A DNA stretch of 64,000 nucleotides, from NCBI RefSeq assembly GCF_910592395.1, contig NC_088320.1, positions 10,170,001-10,234,000 on the forward strand. The letters run 5' to 3'. Origin of the DNA: Lineus longissimus (taxonomy: Eukaryota; Nemertea; Pilidiophora; Heteronemertea; Lineidae). The notes under the pieces are model-generated. The model was not told the DNA's origin, ran no database searches, and saw only the letters and a program-made list of their open reading frames with translations. Positions 1 through 10,870 of this stretch are shown here, piece after piece. A program made the position numbers and the translations under genes. The number at the start of each line of letters is the position of its first letter. Within the stretch, counting starts at the first letter, position 1.

Positions 1-3000
1 TGGTTTGACCTGACCATAAATTACTTGCCAAATCAGTGTAGTCACGAATGGGTTTATTTTTAGCACGGCGAGGTTTGTCTTCATTTGTCTTTTGAAGTGA
101 GGAACTGTTTTTGGTTGGGTCCAAGAAAATCCACTGATCCATAACAGGCTGCAGTTGATATAGGTCACCAAACGTTATGACATGAATATCTCCAAATGGT
201 TTTTTAATACCTGTAATTTCTTGTAGTCTCAGTGATACAAAATTGAACATATTTTTACCAACCATGCTTATTTCATCAATTATAAGGACTGACAAATTAC
301 GATAGTGTTGAACATATTTTTCGGTTAGATTCGATGATAGACAAGTGTAAGTAAGCCCCTGGTTTGGAAGAATGTGGAAAGCATTATGCAAAGTGGTTCC
401 ATTGATGTTATAAGCAGCAGTACCGGTGGGAGCAGTCAGAAGAACATGGCATGTTTCAGGGTCTTCACCAGGCCTGCTTGTCAAATACCGAATAAGGCCT
501 TGATAAATTACTTTTATTGCCACACTTTTGCCTACACCTGCTCCACCAGTGATGAAGAGGCGTAGTTTTTGGTCAGGTGATGTTTTTAAATGTTTTAAAA
601 TGTGTTTGAAAATTAGGCGTTGGCGTTCATTTAAATTTCTTACAAGTTGATGGTATTCTTCATCAGGCAACCTGCCAGGTAGTTTTTCAAACTGGGGTGA
701 ATGACTTTGAGGAGGGAGACCAATATCAATGCCTATATCATATTCTTTCGTCTGTGTATTATTATTGGCTGGATTAAAAAATGCAAGTTCTGCACTGTCT
801 TCAACATCTTTGGCAGCATCTTCAGTTTCCATGTGCATGTTATTGGGGGCGACATCTCCATAATATTCAGCTTCAGCTTGCTGTGCAGCTTTTTCAATGA
901 CATCAGCCATATATTCATATTGCTTCATCTTATTTTCTATCAGAGCTTGTTTTGTTTGAAAATGAGCATAGTATGATGAATGATTATCAAGTAAGTCGGT
1001 ATTTTCATTTCTCCATGGTAGAAACAACAATAGTCGTTCTCGGTAATAGTTTTCAGGATCTGTGGATTTATTGTAGCGTACATAACGTATAACATTTGGT
1101 GTTTTTTTTATTTTGTATGTAATGCCTTGCCTTGTAGTGAAATTGATGAAATTATTTTCAGTGATATCCTGATAGTGTCTTTCGAGGTTATCTGCATCAG
1201 TATCATTGGGAGTATCATCTAAATTATCTTCAAAGGGATCGTCGAATTTTGTTTTAGGATAAATGATATCGATCTGTGATGCAAAATCAGCTAAGCACCA
1301 GTTTTCTAATTGTTTTGGACGCGCACTGTATCTTGTCATAATATTACCAACACTGATGTCAGTGGAGTTTGCAGGTAGTTTTTCTAAGTCAGATGTATTC
1401 TTTATCAAGAAGGTACGATCTTCTGGTGGAGAAGTTGGAAGGAAGATGACGCTCCTTGTTGCTTTGGTTAAAGGCAGTTGAAGGACAAGATATGCAGCTT
1501 CTTGGGCGGAAATTTCACAAGCATTTAAGAATTTATTACCTATTTGTCTGACTTGTTGGCGCAGATTGCTATTGTTATTTCTAGCCTCTTGGCAAGCATT
1601 GTGCAATAAATTGCTCATGCCTCGCGCTGATTTGCTAATGTATGAAACAATATATGAGGCACATGCAAATGCATCTAATACAAACTGTATATCATGGTTT
1701 GCTTTCCAGGCATCAATCAAATTTTTCATGTAAGCATTTACTCTGATTTCAGATGGTTGGCGTTTTAAAAATACTTTGGGCCCCTTTAAAGATGTTCTAA
1801 GAGCTGAATAGTAATCTTCTTCAGATAATTCTAGTTGTGCCAGGAAATCACTAAATGATATATCTGAGCCATCTTTCATTTCATTGAGTTTAGCAGTTAT
1901 TTTTTTATAACTTGCCTTGTGTTTTTCTATGTCTTCTGGTGGAATTTCAAATGGATGCAAAATTTGTGTATGTGGCATAGGAGGAAGTGGGAAATTGAAA
2001 CGACAAATGGCTTGCCCATTTTTACGACATGTGCGACTATGTTTGTGAAGCTGAAGATCTAGGAAAAGCGAGCCAGGGATAAGAGAACATGACACATATT
2101 GATCAATGAATTGGATTAAATTTTCATCTGAATCTTTATCGAGCTGGGGTGCACCTTGAATCCAGAATAACATGTGTGCATGAGGAGAACCGCGATTCTG
2201 GAACTCTATGCGATAAAAGTAGTCACTGATTAGACCAATGGGTTTATGAGGACTCAATAAGACATTATAAATGAAGGTATGGAGGCGGTGATCGAAGAAT
2301 CTTACACAAGTTACAGGATCAGCCTTGATTAGATCACATTTTTTGGTCCAGGTGAAGTTTTCTATTTCTTCATTAGAATAGTTTTTATTTTCTAAGAGAT
2401 TGCCAAGGGCACGTAGCAGATCAACCCATCTAGTTTCTGCAGCTGAGAGTGAAATGAACCATGTAGGAAGTCCTAATTGTCTGATCATAGCAAACATGTC
2501 TTTTTTCCTCGACTCAAAATAAGGTGGGGAACTTCTAACTGTTCGGAAAATACGATAACCTTCATCTAATCTTGCAATTTCATTTACAGTATTTGCATTT
2601 AGTAAATCACTGGCAGAATAATTTTTACCTTTAGTTTTACAGCGGCGCATGGCAAGCTGAACTTTATCTGATATCTGTTTAATTTGAAGCTTTTTCATTT
2701 TATAGAATAGATTGGGAACAGAAGTGGCAGATCTTCTATCAACAGACCTTAATTCCCATTTACAGATATCACTGTAGTGGACAGGAACTTTCCTATTTTC
2801 ATTCTTTTTTCTCCTTTGGCCAATAAATATACATGGGAAAGATAAATACTCAGAATCTTGATCTTGAAAAAGGCCCAGTGGTGTTTGATTTTCTCCAGGA
2901 GCAAAAGAATAAACATCAGATATAGATATTTCTGGTTCATCAAGTAATGTGTCTAGGTTGCCAGTATTTTCGTCAGTGATCTCTTCAAAGTAATCGTCAT

Positions 3001-3988
3001 TTTCATCAATGTTATTGGTATCGTTATTGTCTTTGTCGTAGGTAGTTGGATTTTCCCCATCAATGATATCCTCATTCAAAGATTCCTCATCATTTAGCTG
3101 ACTGCTGTTGTTTTCTAGATGAGCTTGAAAGCTCTGAATCGAATCATGATTCACTGTTATTTTGGCATCTTTATACATTTCAGAGTGGTTCATTAAGTAG
3201 TGTAGTGCATTGAGAATAGCAACAGGTCTCACATTTTGTGTTGTAACAGCATGACTGTAAGATAATTTTCTTTTTAGTTTTATTGGAATTGTGGCTGTTT
3301 CATTAATAGTTCTTGGAAGAGAATTTACTGTTGCCTGTACATCTGCTGGTACATTTACAACAGACCCTTTCATTGACAATTGAGAACCCCTTGGTAATTG
3401 ACGTATCTGCATGAAAGGTATACGTAAAGCAATCAGTCGTTCTTCAAGTTGGTGCAAATTTAATTCTGGCGGTTTTTCGGGAAATGTCATATCATTCACT
3501 ACAGCCAGCTTTGGAACTTTGCCAGATTTCAGATTAAGAATACATGTAGTACAGAGCCAACGTTTTTGATCAACTGATGACATTGATGTTAATATACTCT
3601 GAACAAAATCTGAATCAAAGCTTTTTGGCCACATTTCAGATGGCTTTACTGAATGATGGAACCAGGTTTGCTGGCAACAAGCACAAACATAAATGGGACC
3701 TTTTGAACTCAATTTATGGAATATTTCAATATTGGCACTTAAAGTTGATCCATAGGTTCTCTTTTGAAAGGAAGAGAATGCATTGTGACTGTTGCCATTG
3801 TTTGTAACCTTATCATGTTCATAAGATGTTTTGGCCGTGTTGTCAGTACATATTGTTTGATTTCGTACATTCAATTGTTTGGCATGTTTGGATTGTCTGA
3901 GTGATGTTTGTTCCAGGCTGAAAGTTTCTCTTTGTTTCAAAATCTTGTTTGGTCTTATCTCTTCTTGTTTTTTGTTTGTGCAATTTGC
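1..3988 (-). CDS. Helentron 1 Rep-helicase, partial, runs off left edge
   Basis: I read this minus-strand frame by eye from 3,988 down to position 2 and found no stop. About 1,329 codons are open and continue beyond the window. In order it holds a CxxC-type zinc-finger-like segment (about 3,560-3,700), an acidic linker (about 2,940-3,130), the Rep HUH motif with His-Ala-His (about 2,165-2,205), the Rep catalytic YxxxY pair (about 1,640-1,662), and a Pif1-like helicase with Walker A GGAGVGKS at 529-552 and Walker B IIDEIS near 261-290. Rep nicks and joins single strands in rolling-circle transposition, and the helicase unwinds. The frame has no start of its own. It is the continuation of the ORF ending at 3,843 after a +1 shift. 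The C-terminal endonuclease expected from Helentron 2 would lie outside the window. Confidence 0.85.
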
Positions 3989-6815
3989 TTAGTACTCTGT
4001 CTCTGGCACGTTTTGTTTCATCTTCTCTTGCTTTTTCTCTGAGAAGCTTGTCCAGGTTTTTATCTCGGTCATGTTTAGATTGATCTTGTCTTGCTTTTTC
4101 TCTGAGGACTTTGTCCAGGTTTCTATCTCGTTTACGTTTAGATTGATCTTGTCTTGCTTTTTCTCTGAGGACTTTGTCCAGGTTTCTATCTCGTTCACGT
4201 TTGGATTGATCTTGTCTTGCTTTTTCTCTGAGGACTTTGTCCAGGTTTTTATCTCGTTCACGTTTAGATTGAACTTGTCTTGCTTTTTCTCTGAGGACTC
4301 TGTCCAGGTTTCTATCTCGTTCACGTTTAGATTGATCTTGTCTTGCTTTTTCTCTGAGGACTTTGTCCAGGTTTTTATCTCGTTCACGTTTAGATTGAAC
4401 TTGTCTTGCTTTTTCTCTGAGGACTCTGTCCAGGTTTCTATCTCGTTCACGTTTAGATTGATCTTGTCTTGCTTTTTCTCTGAGGACTTTGTCCAGGTTT
4501 CTATCTCGTTCACGTTTGGCTTGATCTTGTCTTGCTTTTTCTCTGAGGACTTTGTCCAGGTTTCTATCTCGTTCACGTTTGGCTTGATCTTGTCTTGCTT
4601 TTTCTCTGAGGACTTTGTCCAGGTTTCTATCTCGTTCACGTTTGGCTTGATCTTGTCTTGCTTTTTCTCTGAGGACTTTGTCCAGGTTTCTATCTCGTTC
4701 ACGTTTGGCTTGATCTTGTCTTGCTTTTTCTCTGAGGACTTTGTCCAGGTTTCTATCTCGTTCACGTTTGGCTTGATCTTGTCTTGCTTTTTCTCTGAGG
4801 ACTTTGTCCAGGTTTCTATCTCGTTCACGTTTGGCTTGATCTTGTCTTGCTTTTTCTCTGAGGACTTTGTCCAGGTTTCTATCTCGTTCACGTTTGGCTT
4901 GATCTTGTCTTGCTTTTTCTCTGAGGACTTTGTCCAGGTTTCTATCTCGTTCACGTTTGGGTTGATCTTGTCTTGCTTTTTCTCTGAGGACTTTGTCGAG
5001 GTTTCTATCTCGTTCACGTTTGGATTTATCTTGTCTTGCTTCTTGTCTGAGGACTTTGTCAAGGTTTCTATCTCGATCACGCTTGGCTTGATCTTGTCTT
5101 GCTTTACATCTTCTCATCCTGTCAAATTCTTTCTCTTTCTCATATTTAACAAGATTTCTTCGTAGTTTTTGCTTTCGAAATCTATCACGAACTACTTCCA
5201 TTTGATGTTTTGAGTCATTTTTTCTGATCAATTGCATGTACATTTTATGATATTTTTTTTTCTTTTTATGGGATTGATCCTGGAAATAGTTCAGAATTAA
5301 TTTCCTGGTTTGATCACCAGTAGTAGTTACATTGGCTGAACTCGCTGTTGGAAGCATTGTTTCTAAATGTTTTATATCAGAAATAGGAGTTGAGCCATGT
5401 ATATTTTCAATGTGGGTATCCAGATTTACATTCAGAAAAGTTGTGTTTCTGTTTGGTTCTTTTTCAGAAGAGGTAGAGGTTGGTACATCATTAATACCGC
5501 TAGTATTTGGATCCACCTGTGGCATATTTGTAGTTGATGCAAGTATATTATGAGTATTGCATGAATGAGTTGATATTTCATGTGTTGGTTTAGCACCGAG
5601 TCTCTTTATTCCAAGTTTCAAAGCCTTCTGTGTTATTTTTTTTACTTTGAAGAATGTCACTTCGAAAATATTTCGGTTTAAATTGAGAGCATACTGCCGC
5701 AAAAAAATGTTCAAATGCGATGCATCTGAATATGAAAGCAGAATTGATTGGCCATCAGAGGTAGGATTACCGAACCTGTCCCTACTATGAGGATCAAACA
5801 AATGAAATTTACTTTCAAGGTGTATAATTGCAAAAGCGTCAGATCCAATGACTACAATAACCATATATTCAGTTTCCAATTTTGCAATAAAACCTTCTAT
5901 AGACAAAGCTAAACTGTCAGTGGGGACACTGTCATCTAACAAAATGTTTTGTGGTATTCCTGAACAAGTCAGTTTGAAATGTTCATTGAAAGAAGAATGA
6001 TATAGAGGCAGTTCATCAACAGCTAGGTAATTTGTTCCTGTTCTCAGAGATGGTATTGATTGCCTCAGCTCTCTATACCATGCATCGCCCTCATCTAAAA
6101 TATCATCAAGATCTTGGTATTGCCAATGGGAAGGTGAAACAATGATTGAATAAAACAAAGCAGCAGCAGAATTTGTAACACATTGTTTTCCCATAGAGTC
6201 TGCAGAATACCTAGTGTTTGCTTGATGAAATGAACCTTGTGTCACTTTGACCACGTGAAGCGTATTGCTAGGAAATGGCCCTGGATTTGTTTCGACATCA
6301 TTGCTGAGTTTAAGTTTATTTGATGAGTAGTAGTAGTAATAAGAAATACTAGTGAAAGCACAAGCCATGGTCAAAGTCAGTAACAGGCATATGTCAAGTA
6401 TATGCGCAAACTTTCCTTTGGTGCTTCTCACTTCAGTGACAGATTCTGAATGAAGAACATTTCCTTTACAGTAATTCCTACTTTTATAATTAGCAAATAT
6501 TCTTTCAAACCATTTTTTCTGCCTTTTTTCAGAAGAGAACTTTTGTTGAAGCTGATATTTCTTTTCCAGCAGAACCTGCTTTTTGACCAATTCTTCAATT
6601 CTAGTTTTCATTGCTAATAAAAACCAAATTGAACTAAGGTACCACATAGAATTAGGAATGATTTCTATACCATAATCTCTCATATTTGGCATATTTGAAC
6701 TGTTCTTAGTATTTGGCTGACATCCACATCGCTTCAGTAGAGGTTGGCTCTTAGCTCTTGCTTTGGGTACATAACAACCAACAGCCAATCGATATTGTGG
6801 AAGATCAATGGCCAT
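3843..6815 (-). CDS. Helentron 1 N-terminal polyprotein: leader, 2A, C76-like protease, coiled-coil repeats
   Basis: 990 codons from ATG at 6,815. Residues 1-172 are a leader with a basic, helix-rich stretch and a hydrophobic segment (about 138-165). Residues 173-180 read DVETNPGP, the canonical 2A ribosome-skipping motif, so the leader should be released during translation. Residues about 188-390 look like a cysteine protease of the herpesvirus tegument N-terminal (peptidase C76) type: Gly-Lys-Gln-Cys with Cys212, and Asp341-Pro-His343 in a FDPH motif. About 17 copies of a 21-residue Lys/Arg/Asp-rich unit (REKARQDQAKRERDRNLDKVL) follow. The homologous Helentron 2 protein continues unbroken into Rep, but here the frame stops at 3,843 while the Rep frame opens from 3,988. 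A single indel or a programmed +1 shift in that overlap would explain it. Confidence 0.8.
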   Translation of the reverse strand: MAIDLPQYRLAVGCYVPKARAKSQPLLKRCGCQPNTKNSSNMPNMRDYGIEIIPNSMWYLSSIWFLLAMKTRIEELVKKQVLLEKKYQLQQKFSSEKRQKKWFERIFANYKSRNYCKGNVLHSESVTEVRSTKGKFAHILDICLLLTLTMACAFTSISYYYYYSSNKLKLSNDVETNPGPFPSNTLHVVKVTQGSFHQANTRYSADSMGKQCVTNSAAALFYSIIVSPSHWQYQDLDDILDEGDAWYRELRQSIPSLRTGTNYLAVDELPLYHSSFNEHFKLTCSGIPQNILLDDSVPTDSLALSIEGFIAKLETEYMVIVVIGSDAFAIIHLESKFHLFDPHSRDRFGNPTSDGQSILLSYSDASHLNIFLRQYALNLNRNIFEVTFFKVKKITQKALKLGIKRLGAKPTHEISTHSCNTHNILASTTNMPQVDPNTSGINDVPTSTSSEKEPNRNTTFLNVNLDTHIENIHGSTPISDIKHLETMLPTASSANVTTTGDQTRKLILNYFQDQSHKKKKKYHKMYMQLIRKNDSKHQMEVVRDRFRKQKLRRNLVKYEKEKEFDRMRRCKARQDQAKRDRDRNLDKVLRQEARQDKSKRERDRNLDKVLREKARQDQPKRERDRNLDKVLREKARQDQAKRERDRNLDKVLREKARQDQAKRERDRNLDKVLREKARQDQAKRERDRNLDKVLREKARQDQAKRERDRNLDKVLREKARQDQAKRERDRNLDKVLREKARQDQAKRERDRNLDKVLREKARQDQAKRERDRNLDKVLREKARQDQSKRERDRNLDRVLREKARQVQSKRERDKNLDKVLREKARQDQSKRERDRNLDRVLREKARQVQSKRERDKNLDKVLREKARQDQSKRERDRNLDKVLREKARQDQSKRKRDRNLDKVLREKARQDQSKHDRDKNLDKLLREKAREDETKRARDRVLSKLHKQKTRRDKTKQDFETKRNFQPGTNITQTIQTCQTIECTKSNNMY
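4020..5095 (-). repeat. 63-bp in-frame tandem repeat (about 17 copies)
   Basis: A 63-bp unit repeats in register inside the Helentron 1 ORF and encodes the 21-residue unit REKARQDQAKRERDRNLDKVL with small changes such as AK to SK and RNL to KNL. Because 63 is a multiple of three, other frames on both strands also stay open, so the long shadow ORFs here are not evidence of further genes. The encoded unit is highly charged and probably helical, like a linker or nucleic-acid-binding arm. Confidence 0.9.
6276..6299 (-). other. 2A ribosome-skipping motif, Helentron 1
   Basis: The codons read DVETNPGP at residues 173-180 of the polyprotein. This matches the D-V/I-E-x-N-P-G-P consensus at which ribosomes fail to form the Gly-Pro bond. 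It sits between the leader and the protease-like domain, in the same place as in Helentron 2. Confidence 0.85.
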
Positions 6816-6837
6816 ATTTGTTGTCAGAAGGTTTGAC

Positions 6838-7878
6838 TTATCTTAACGGAAGATAGGTTATAAAGAGGTTTTTGGCAGCAGATATGTGCCTTTCAGCAAT
6901 AGATATGCGCCTTTCGGCAGTAGATATGCGCCTTTCAGCAATAGATAAGAGCCTTTCAGCAGTAGATATGCGCCTTTCGGCAGTAGATAAGCGCCTTTCG
7001 GCAGTAGATAAGAGCCTTTCAGCAGTAGATATGCGCCTTTCGGCAGTAGATATGCGCCTTTCGGCAGTAGATAAGAGCCTTTCGGCAGTAGATATGCGCC
7101 TTTCGGCAGTAGATATGCGCCTTTCGGCAGTAGATATGCGCCTTTCGGCAGTAGATATGCGCCTTTCGGCAGTAGATAAGAGCCTTTCAGCAGTAGATAT
7201 GCGCCTTTCGGCAGTAGATATGCGCCTTTCGGCAGTAGATAAGAGCCTTTCAGCAGTAGATATGCGCCTTTCCGCAGTAGATATGCGCCTTTCCGCAGTA
7301 GATAAGAGCCTTTCAGCAGTAGATATGCGCCTTTCGGCAGTAGATATGCGCCTTTCAGCAGTAGATAAGAGCCTTTCGGCAGTTGATATGCGCTTTTTGG
7401 CAGTAGATATGCGCCTTTCGGCAGTAGATATGCGCCTATCGGCAGTAGATATTCGCCTTTCGGCAGTAGATATGTGTCTTTCGGCAGTAGATATGCGCCT
7501 TTCGGCAGTAGATAAGAGCCTTTCAGCAGTAGATATGCGCCTTCTGGCAGTAATTATCCGCCTTTCGGAAGTTTCTATGCGCCTTTCGGCAGTTTCTATG
7601 CGCCTTTCGGCAGTTTCTATGCGCCTTTCGGCAGTAGATATGCGCCTTTCGGCAGTAGATATGCGCCTTTCGGCAGTAGATATGCGCCTTTCGGCAGTAG
7701 ATATGCGCCTTTCGGCAGTTTCTATGCGCCTTTCGGCAGATTCTATGCGCCTTTGGGCAGTAGTAGTAATGTGCTTTTGGCAATAGTTATGGAAACAACT
7801 AACAGCAAAAATTAATTGAAAGATTATCGCGTAATAGTGCAAGATAAGCAACTGGAGTCGAATATGATGACCAGACAC
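6838..7878 (-). CDS. Possible heptad-repeat ORF upstream of Helentron 1 polyprotein
   Basis: 346 codons ending 22 nt before the ATG of the main ORF. The N-terminus (residues about 8-28) is hydrophobic and could be a signal peptide or membrane anchor. From about residue 40 the protein is almost entirely a seven-residue repeat of the form A-E-R-R-I-S-T, with occasional A-E-R-L-L-S-T units, which would form a long coiled coil. The underlying DNA is a 21-bp minisatellite, so the opposite strand is open too and the reading frame may be fortuitous. Points in favour are the Met-plus-hydrophobic start and the close spacing to the next ORF. No homolog is recognised, and Helentron 2 has no clear counterpart. 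Confidence 0.35.
   Translation of the reverse strand: MSGHHIRLQLLILHYYAIIFQLIFAVSCFHNYCQKHITTTAQRRIESAERRIETAERRISTAERRISTAERRISTAERRISTAERRIETAERRIETAERRIETSERRIITARRRISTAERLLSTAERRISTAERHISTAERRISTADRRISTAERRISTAKKRISTAERLLSTAERRISTAERRISTAERLLSTAERRISTAERRISTAERLLSTAERRISTAERRISTAERLLSTAERRISTAERRISTAERRISTAERRISTAERLLSTAERRISTAERRISTAERLLSTAERRLSTAERRISTAERLLSIAERRISTAERRISIAERHISAAKNLFITYLPLR
6868..7765. repeat. 21-bp minisatellite (over 40 copies)
   Basis: The unit on the plus strand is roughly gcctttcggcagtagatat plus gc, with variants carrying aagag, a Cag/Cgg change, or gtttctat in place of gtagatat. The variants are interspersed and form higher-order blocks, as expected from local slippage and unequal exchange. 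It lies directly upstream of the Helentron 1 polyprotein start. Confidence 0.9.
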
Positions 7879-9560
7879 CCTTCAAACTCTACACTTCATG
7901 AATGCAGCACCTGAAAATGAAATTCTATAAATGTTAGAGACAAAATGTAGAAGGTGACGATGCAGTCAGGCCACCTGTTCTTGAGCTCACGGCCCTAAAT
8001 CACATTTCCAGCTATCATCAGGCCATAATTCATGTCATGTTTTTGGCAACTTGTTTCTTTCAACATCAGTCATTGAAACCAGAACTCAGTGAAATCATTA
8101 TTTGTATTTTCTGGGGGTTTTATAGTTAAACTTTAAGTCAGCAATGTTTATTTCAGCCTATGGATCACTTCTGTGGGGATTTCTATGGATTTATTTCATC
8201 TGATCTCCTGTCATCCTGCAGTCAATGGATGACATTTCAGTATGCCAATTGCACACCTGATGCATGTGAACACATCAAAAACATGCATACTCATCAATAT
8301 ACTCCAAAGCAAATTCTCATCCAAAAAAATAATAAGTAATAACGAATCCAAATTCCAAAAACTAATTTCATTTGGTATAATGAGCCTGGTACATACCTGG
8401 ATTTCTTGGTATTAGTATTGTGCTGTCGTTTCTTCACTGAATTCACAGTTGGGCTACTACAGTATCAGTTAGTATTTATAACAACCTAAAAATAGAAGAG
8501 CACATAATAAAGAGTGAAATAAAATGGTCCATGGGCATGTCCTCATCTGGATCAAACAGACCCTCCCAACTCTGGAAACACTTGCTCAGGGCAAATCTCA
8601 ACAGGGAGAGCGTAGCCTGAGAAGGGGGGGGGCGCACAAAATGTTTTTGGAATAGTACGATAGCTAAGGCATGTTGTTAGGAGTGATTTGAAGCATCTAA
8701 ATAATTGAAACAGAGACAGCATGTGCAATCAGATAATCACAGAGCGTAATGTCCAGCTGAAATCTTCTGCCCGACAACATGAACACTAGTGACTAAACTG
8801 ATCAGTAGCACCACCAGGCAAAATTCATTAACCACACTGTATCCTATACATACCTGGATTTCTTGGTATTAGTTTTATGTGGCACTTCTTTCTTCACTGA
8901 ATTCACAGATTGCCTTTTACAGTATTAGTATTGTTAACAACCTAAAAGTAGAAAAGCAAATAATAAAATGTGAAATGAAATGGTCAATGGCCTTGAGGCT
9001 TGAGAACCAAGTGAGTGACAAACCTAAAACTTTTACTGTGTGATGATGGAGAATGCACCAGTTTGCTCAACTAATAAAAAGGGTTACATTTTAAAACAAA
9101 GCCTCCTATCCGAATCTATTCTGCCTAAGTGAAACTATTAACAAACCTAAGCAAAATGCCACCAGATGCAGCCTACTCTTGTAGAGGGAGCCTTTCAGCA
9201 CCACACAAGAATCCATGCAAATTGTATCACATGCAGAGACTAGCCCAATCATCCGTTTTCTGTTGGTAGGAATGGGTTAGTCTCGCAGACTGGACCTTAA
9301 ACTCAACTGCTGACGTGTGAGGCCAGTCTGACCGATGAGTAGGTGGGGGTCTAGCTAATTGAGAAGCCACCAGTTTCCTTTACTAAAAGGGTTACACACC
9401 TAGGCTTAACAAACAGACAGCACACGGTGGAACAGTTTGGGTGCATGGTAATGGTAAACACCTACACCATGTAGCCCGAGATATTTATTTCAAAAGAAAT
9501 TAAATCAATGACGATAGTGCTGGAAAGCAGTGCACATGCCTTGACTCTAAACAAAATGGC
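7879..9560. other. Helentron 1 5' non-coding region with a duplicated ~140-bp segment
   Basis: No gene seen. A segment beginning cctggatttcttggtatta occurs at about 8,396-8,530 and again at about 8,867-8,995. The two copies align over roughly 130 bp with scattered substitutions and both include ttcttcactgaattcacag and aacaacctaaaa. The rest is AT-rich single-copy-looking sequence. Confidence 0.6.
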
Positions 9561-9565
9561 AACAA

Positions 9566-10870
9566 GGACTATGGATTATAACTGACTGTGACAAGAAACA
9601 ACAAAAAATTGATTGGTATGGCCTTATGTGCTAAGGAAAAAACACCAATGAGCAAAGGACTACAGATTATAACTAACTGTGACAAGAAACAATAAAATTT
9701 CATTGGTATGGCCTTATGTGCTTTGGTAGGGACAAGAAACCAATGAGCAAAGCACTATGAATTGTAACTAACTATGACAAGAAACAATAAAAAAATCATT
9801 GGTATGGCCTTATGTGCTAAGATAAGGACAAGAAACCAATGAGCGAAGGACTATGAATTGTAACTAACTCACTGTGACGAGAAACAATAAAAAAATCATT
9901 GGTATGGCCTTATGTGCTTCTGCAGCGACACGACCTAAGGACTATGGATTGTAACTGACTGTGACAGGAAACAAAATAAAAATTCATTGGACATTATGTT
10001 CTTTAGTAGGGACAATAAACCAACATCCATTGCTCTGACCAAAGAACTATGGATTGTAACTGACTGTGACAAGAAACAATAAAAAAATCCATTGCCATGG
10101 CCTTATTTGCTATGGTTACGACAAGAAATCAATATCAATTGCTGTGACCAAAAGACTATGGATTGTAACTGACTGTGACAAGAAACAATAAATAAAAAAA
10201 ATCATTGCTATTGCCTTATGTTCTTAAGTGGGGACAAGAAATCAACATCCATTGCTGTGACCAAAGAACTATGGATTGTAACTGACTGTGACAGGAAACA
10301 ATAAAAAATTCATTGGACATTATGTTCTTTAGTAGGGACAATAAACCAACATCCATTGCTCTGACCAAAGAACTATGGATTGTAACTGACTGTGACAAGA
10401 AACAATAAAAAAATCCGTTGCCATGGCCTTATTTGCTATGGTTACGACAAGAAATCAATATCAATTGCTGTGACCAAAAGACTATGGATTGTAACTGACT
10501 GTGACAAGAAACAATAAATAAAAAAAATCATTGGTATTGCCTTATGTTCTTAAGTGGGGACAAGAAATCAACATCCATTGCTGTGACCAAAGAACTATGG
10601 ATTGTAACTGACTGTGACAAGAAACAATAAAAATATTCATTGGTATGGCCTTATGCGATTTGGTGGGGACAAGAAACCAAAATTCATTCCTGTGACCAAA
10701 GGACTATGGATTGTAACTGACTATGACAAGAAACAATAAAAATTCACTGGTATGGCCTTTTGAGCTATGGTAAGAACAAGAAACCAATGACTATGAATTG
10801 TAACTAATTGTGACAAGAAACGATAACAATTCATTGGTATGGCCTTATGTGCTCAAGAAACCAATTTCCA
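9566..10870. repeat. ~90-110-bp tandem repeat block (about 13 copies)
   Basis: Each unit has the core actatggattgtaactgact followed by gtgacaagaaacaataaaaa and ttggtatggccttatg. Unit starts fall near 9,570, 9,660, 9,753, 9,849, 9,939, 10,047, 10,157, 10,268, 10,372, 10,482, 10,593, 10,693 and 10,790. A higher-order period of about 325 bp is visible, since the segment at about 9,939-10,260 is repeated at about 10,268-10,590. No coding function is apparent. Confidence 0.85.

Noticed and set aside
4071-5165. 364-codon plus-strand ORF opposite the Helentron 1 repeats
   Set aside because: It is a by-product of a 63-bp in-phase repeat; the minus strand encodes the recognised polyprotein.
6872-7786. 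304-codon plus-strand ORF in the 21-bp minisatellite
   Set aside because: A repeat length divisible by three keeps several frames open, and nothing but the repeat is encoded.
9566-10870. Possible CRISPR array
   Set aside because: Units are directly abutting, vary along their length and have no unique spacers; the context is an animal transposon.
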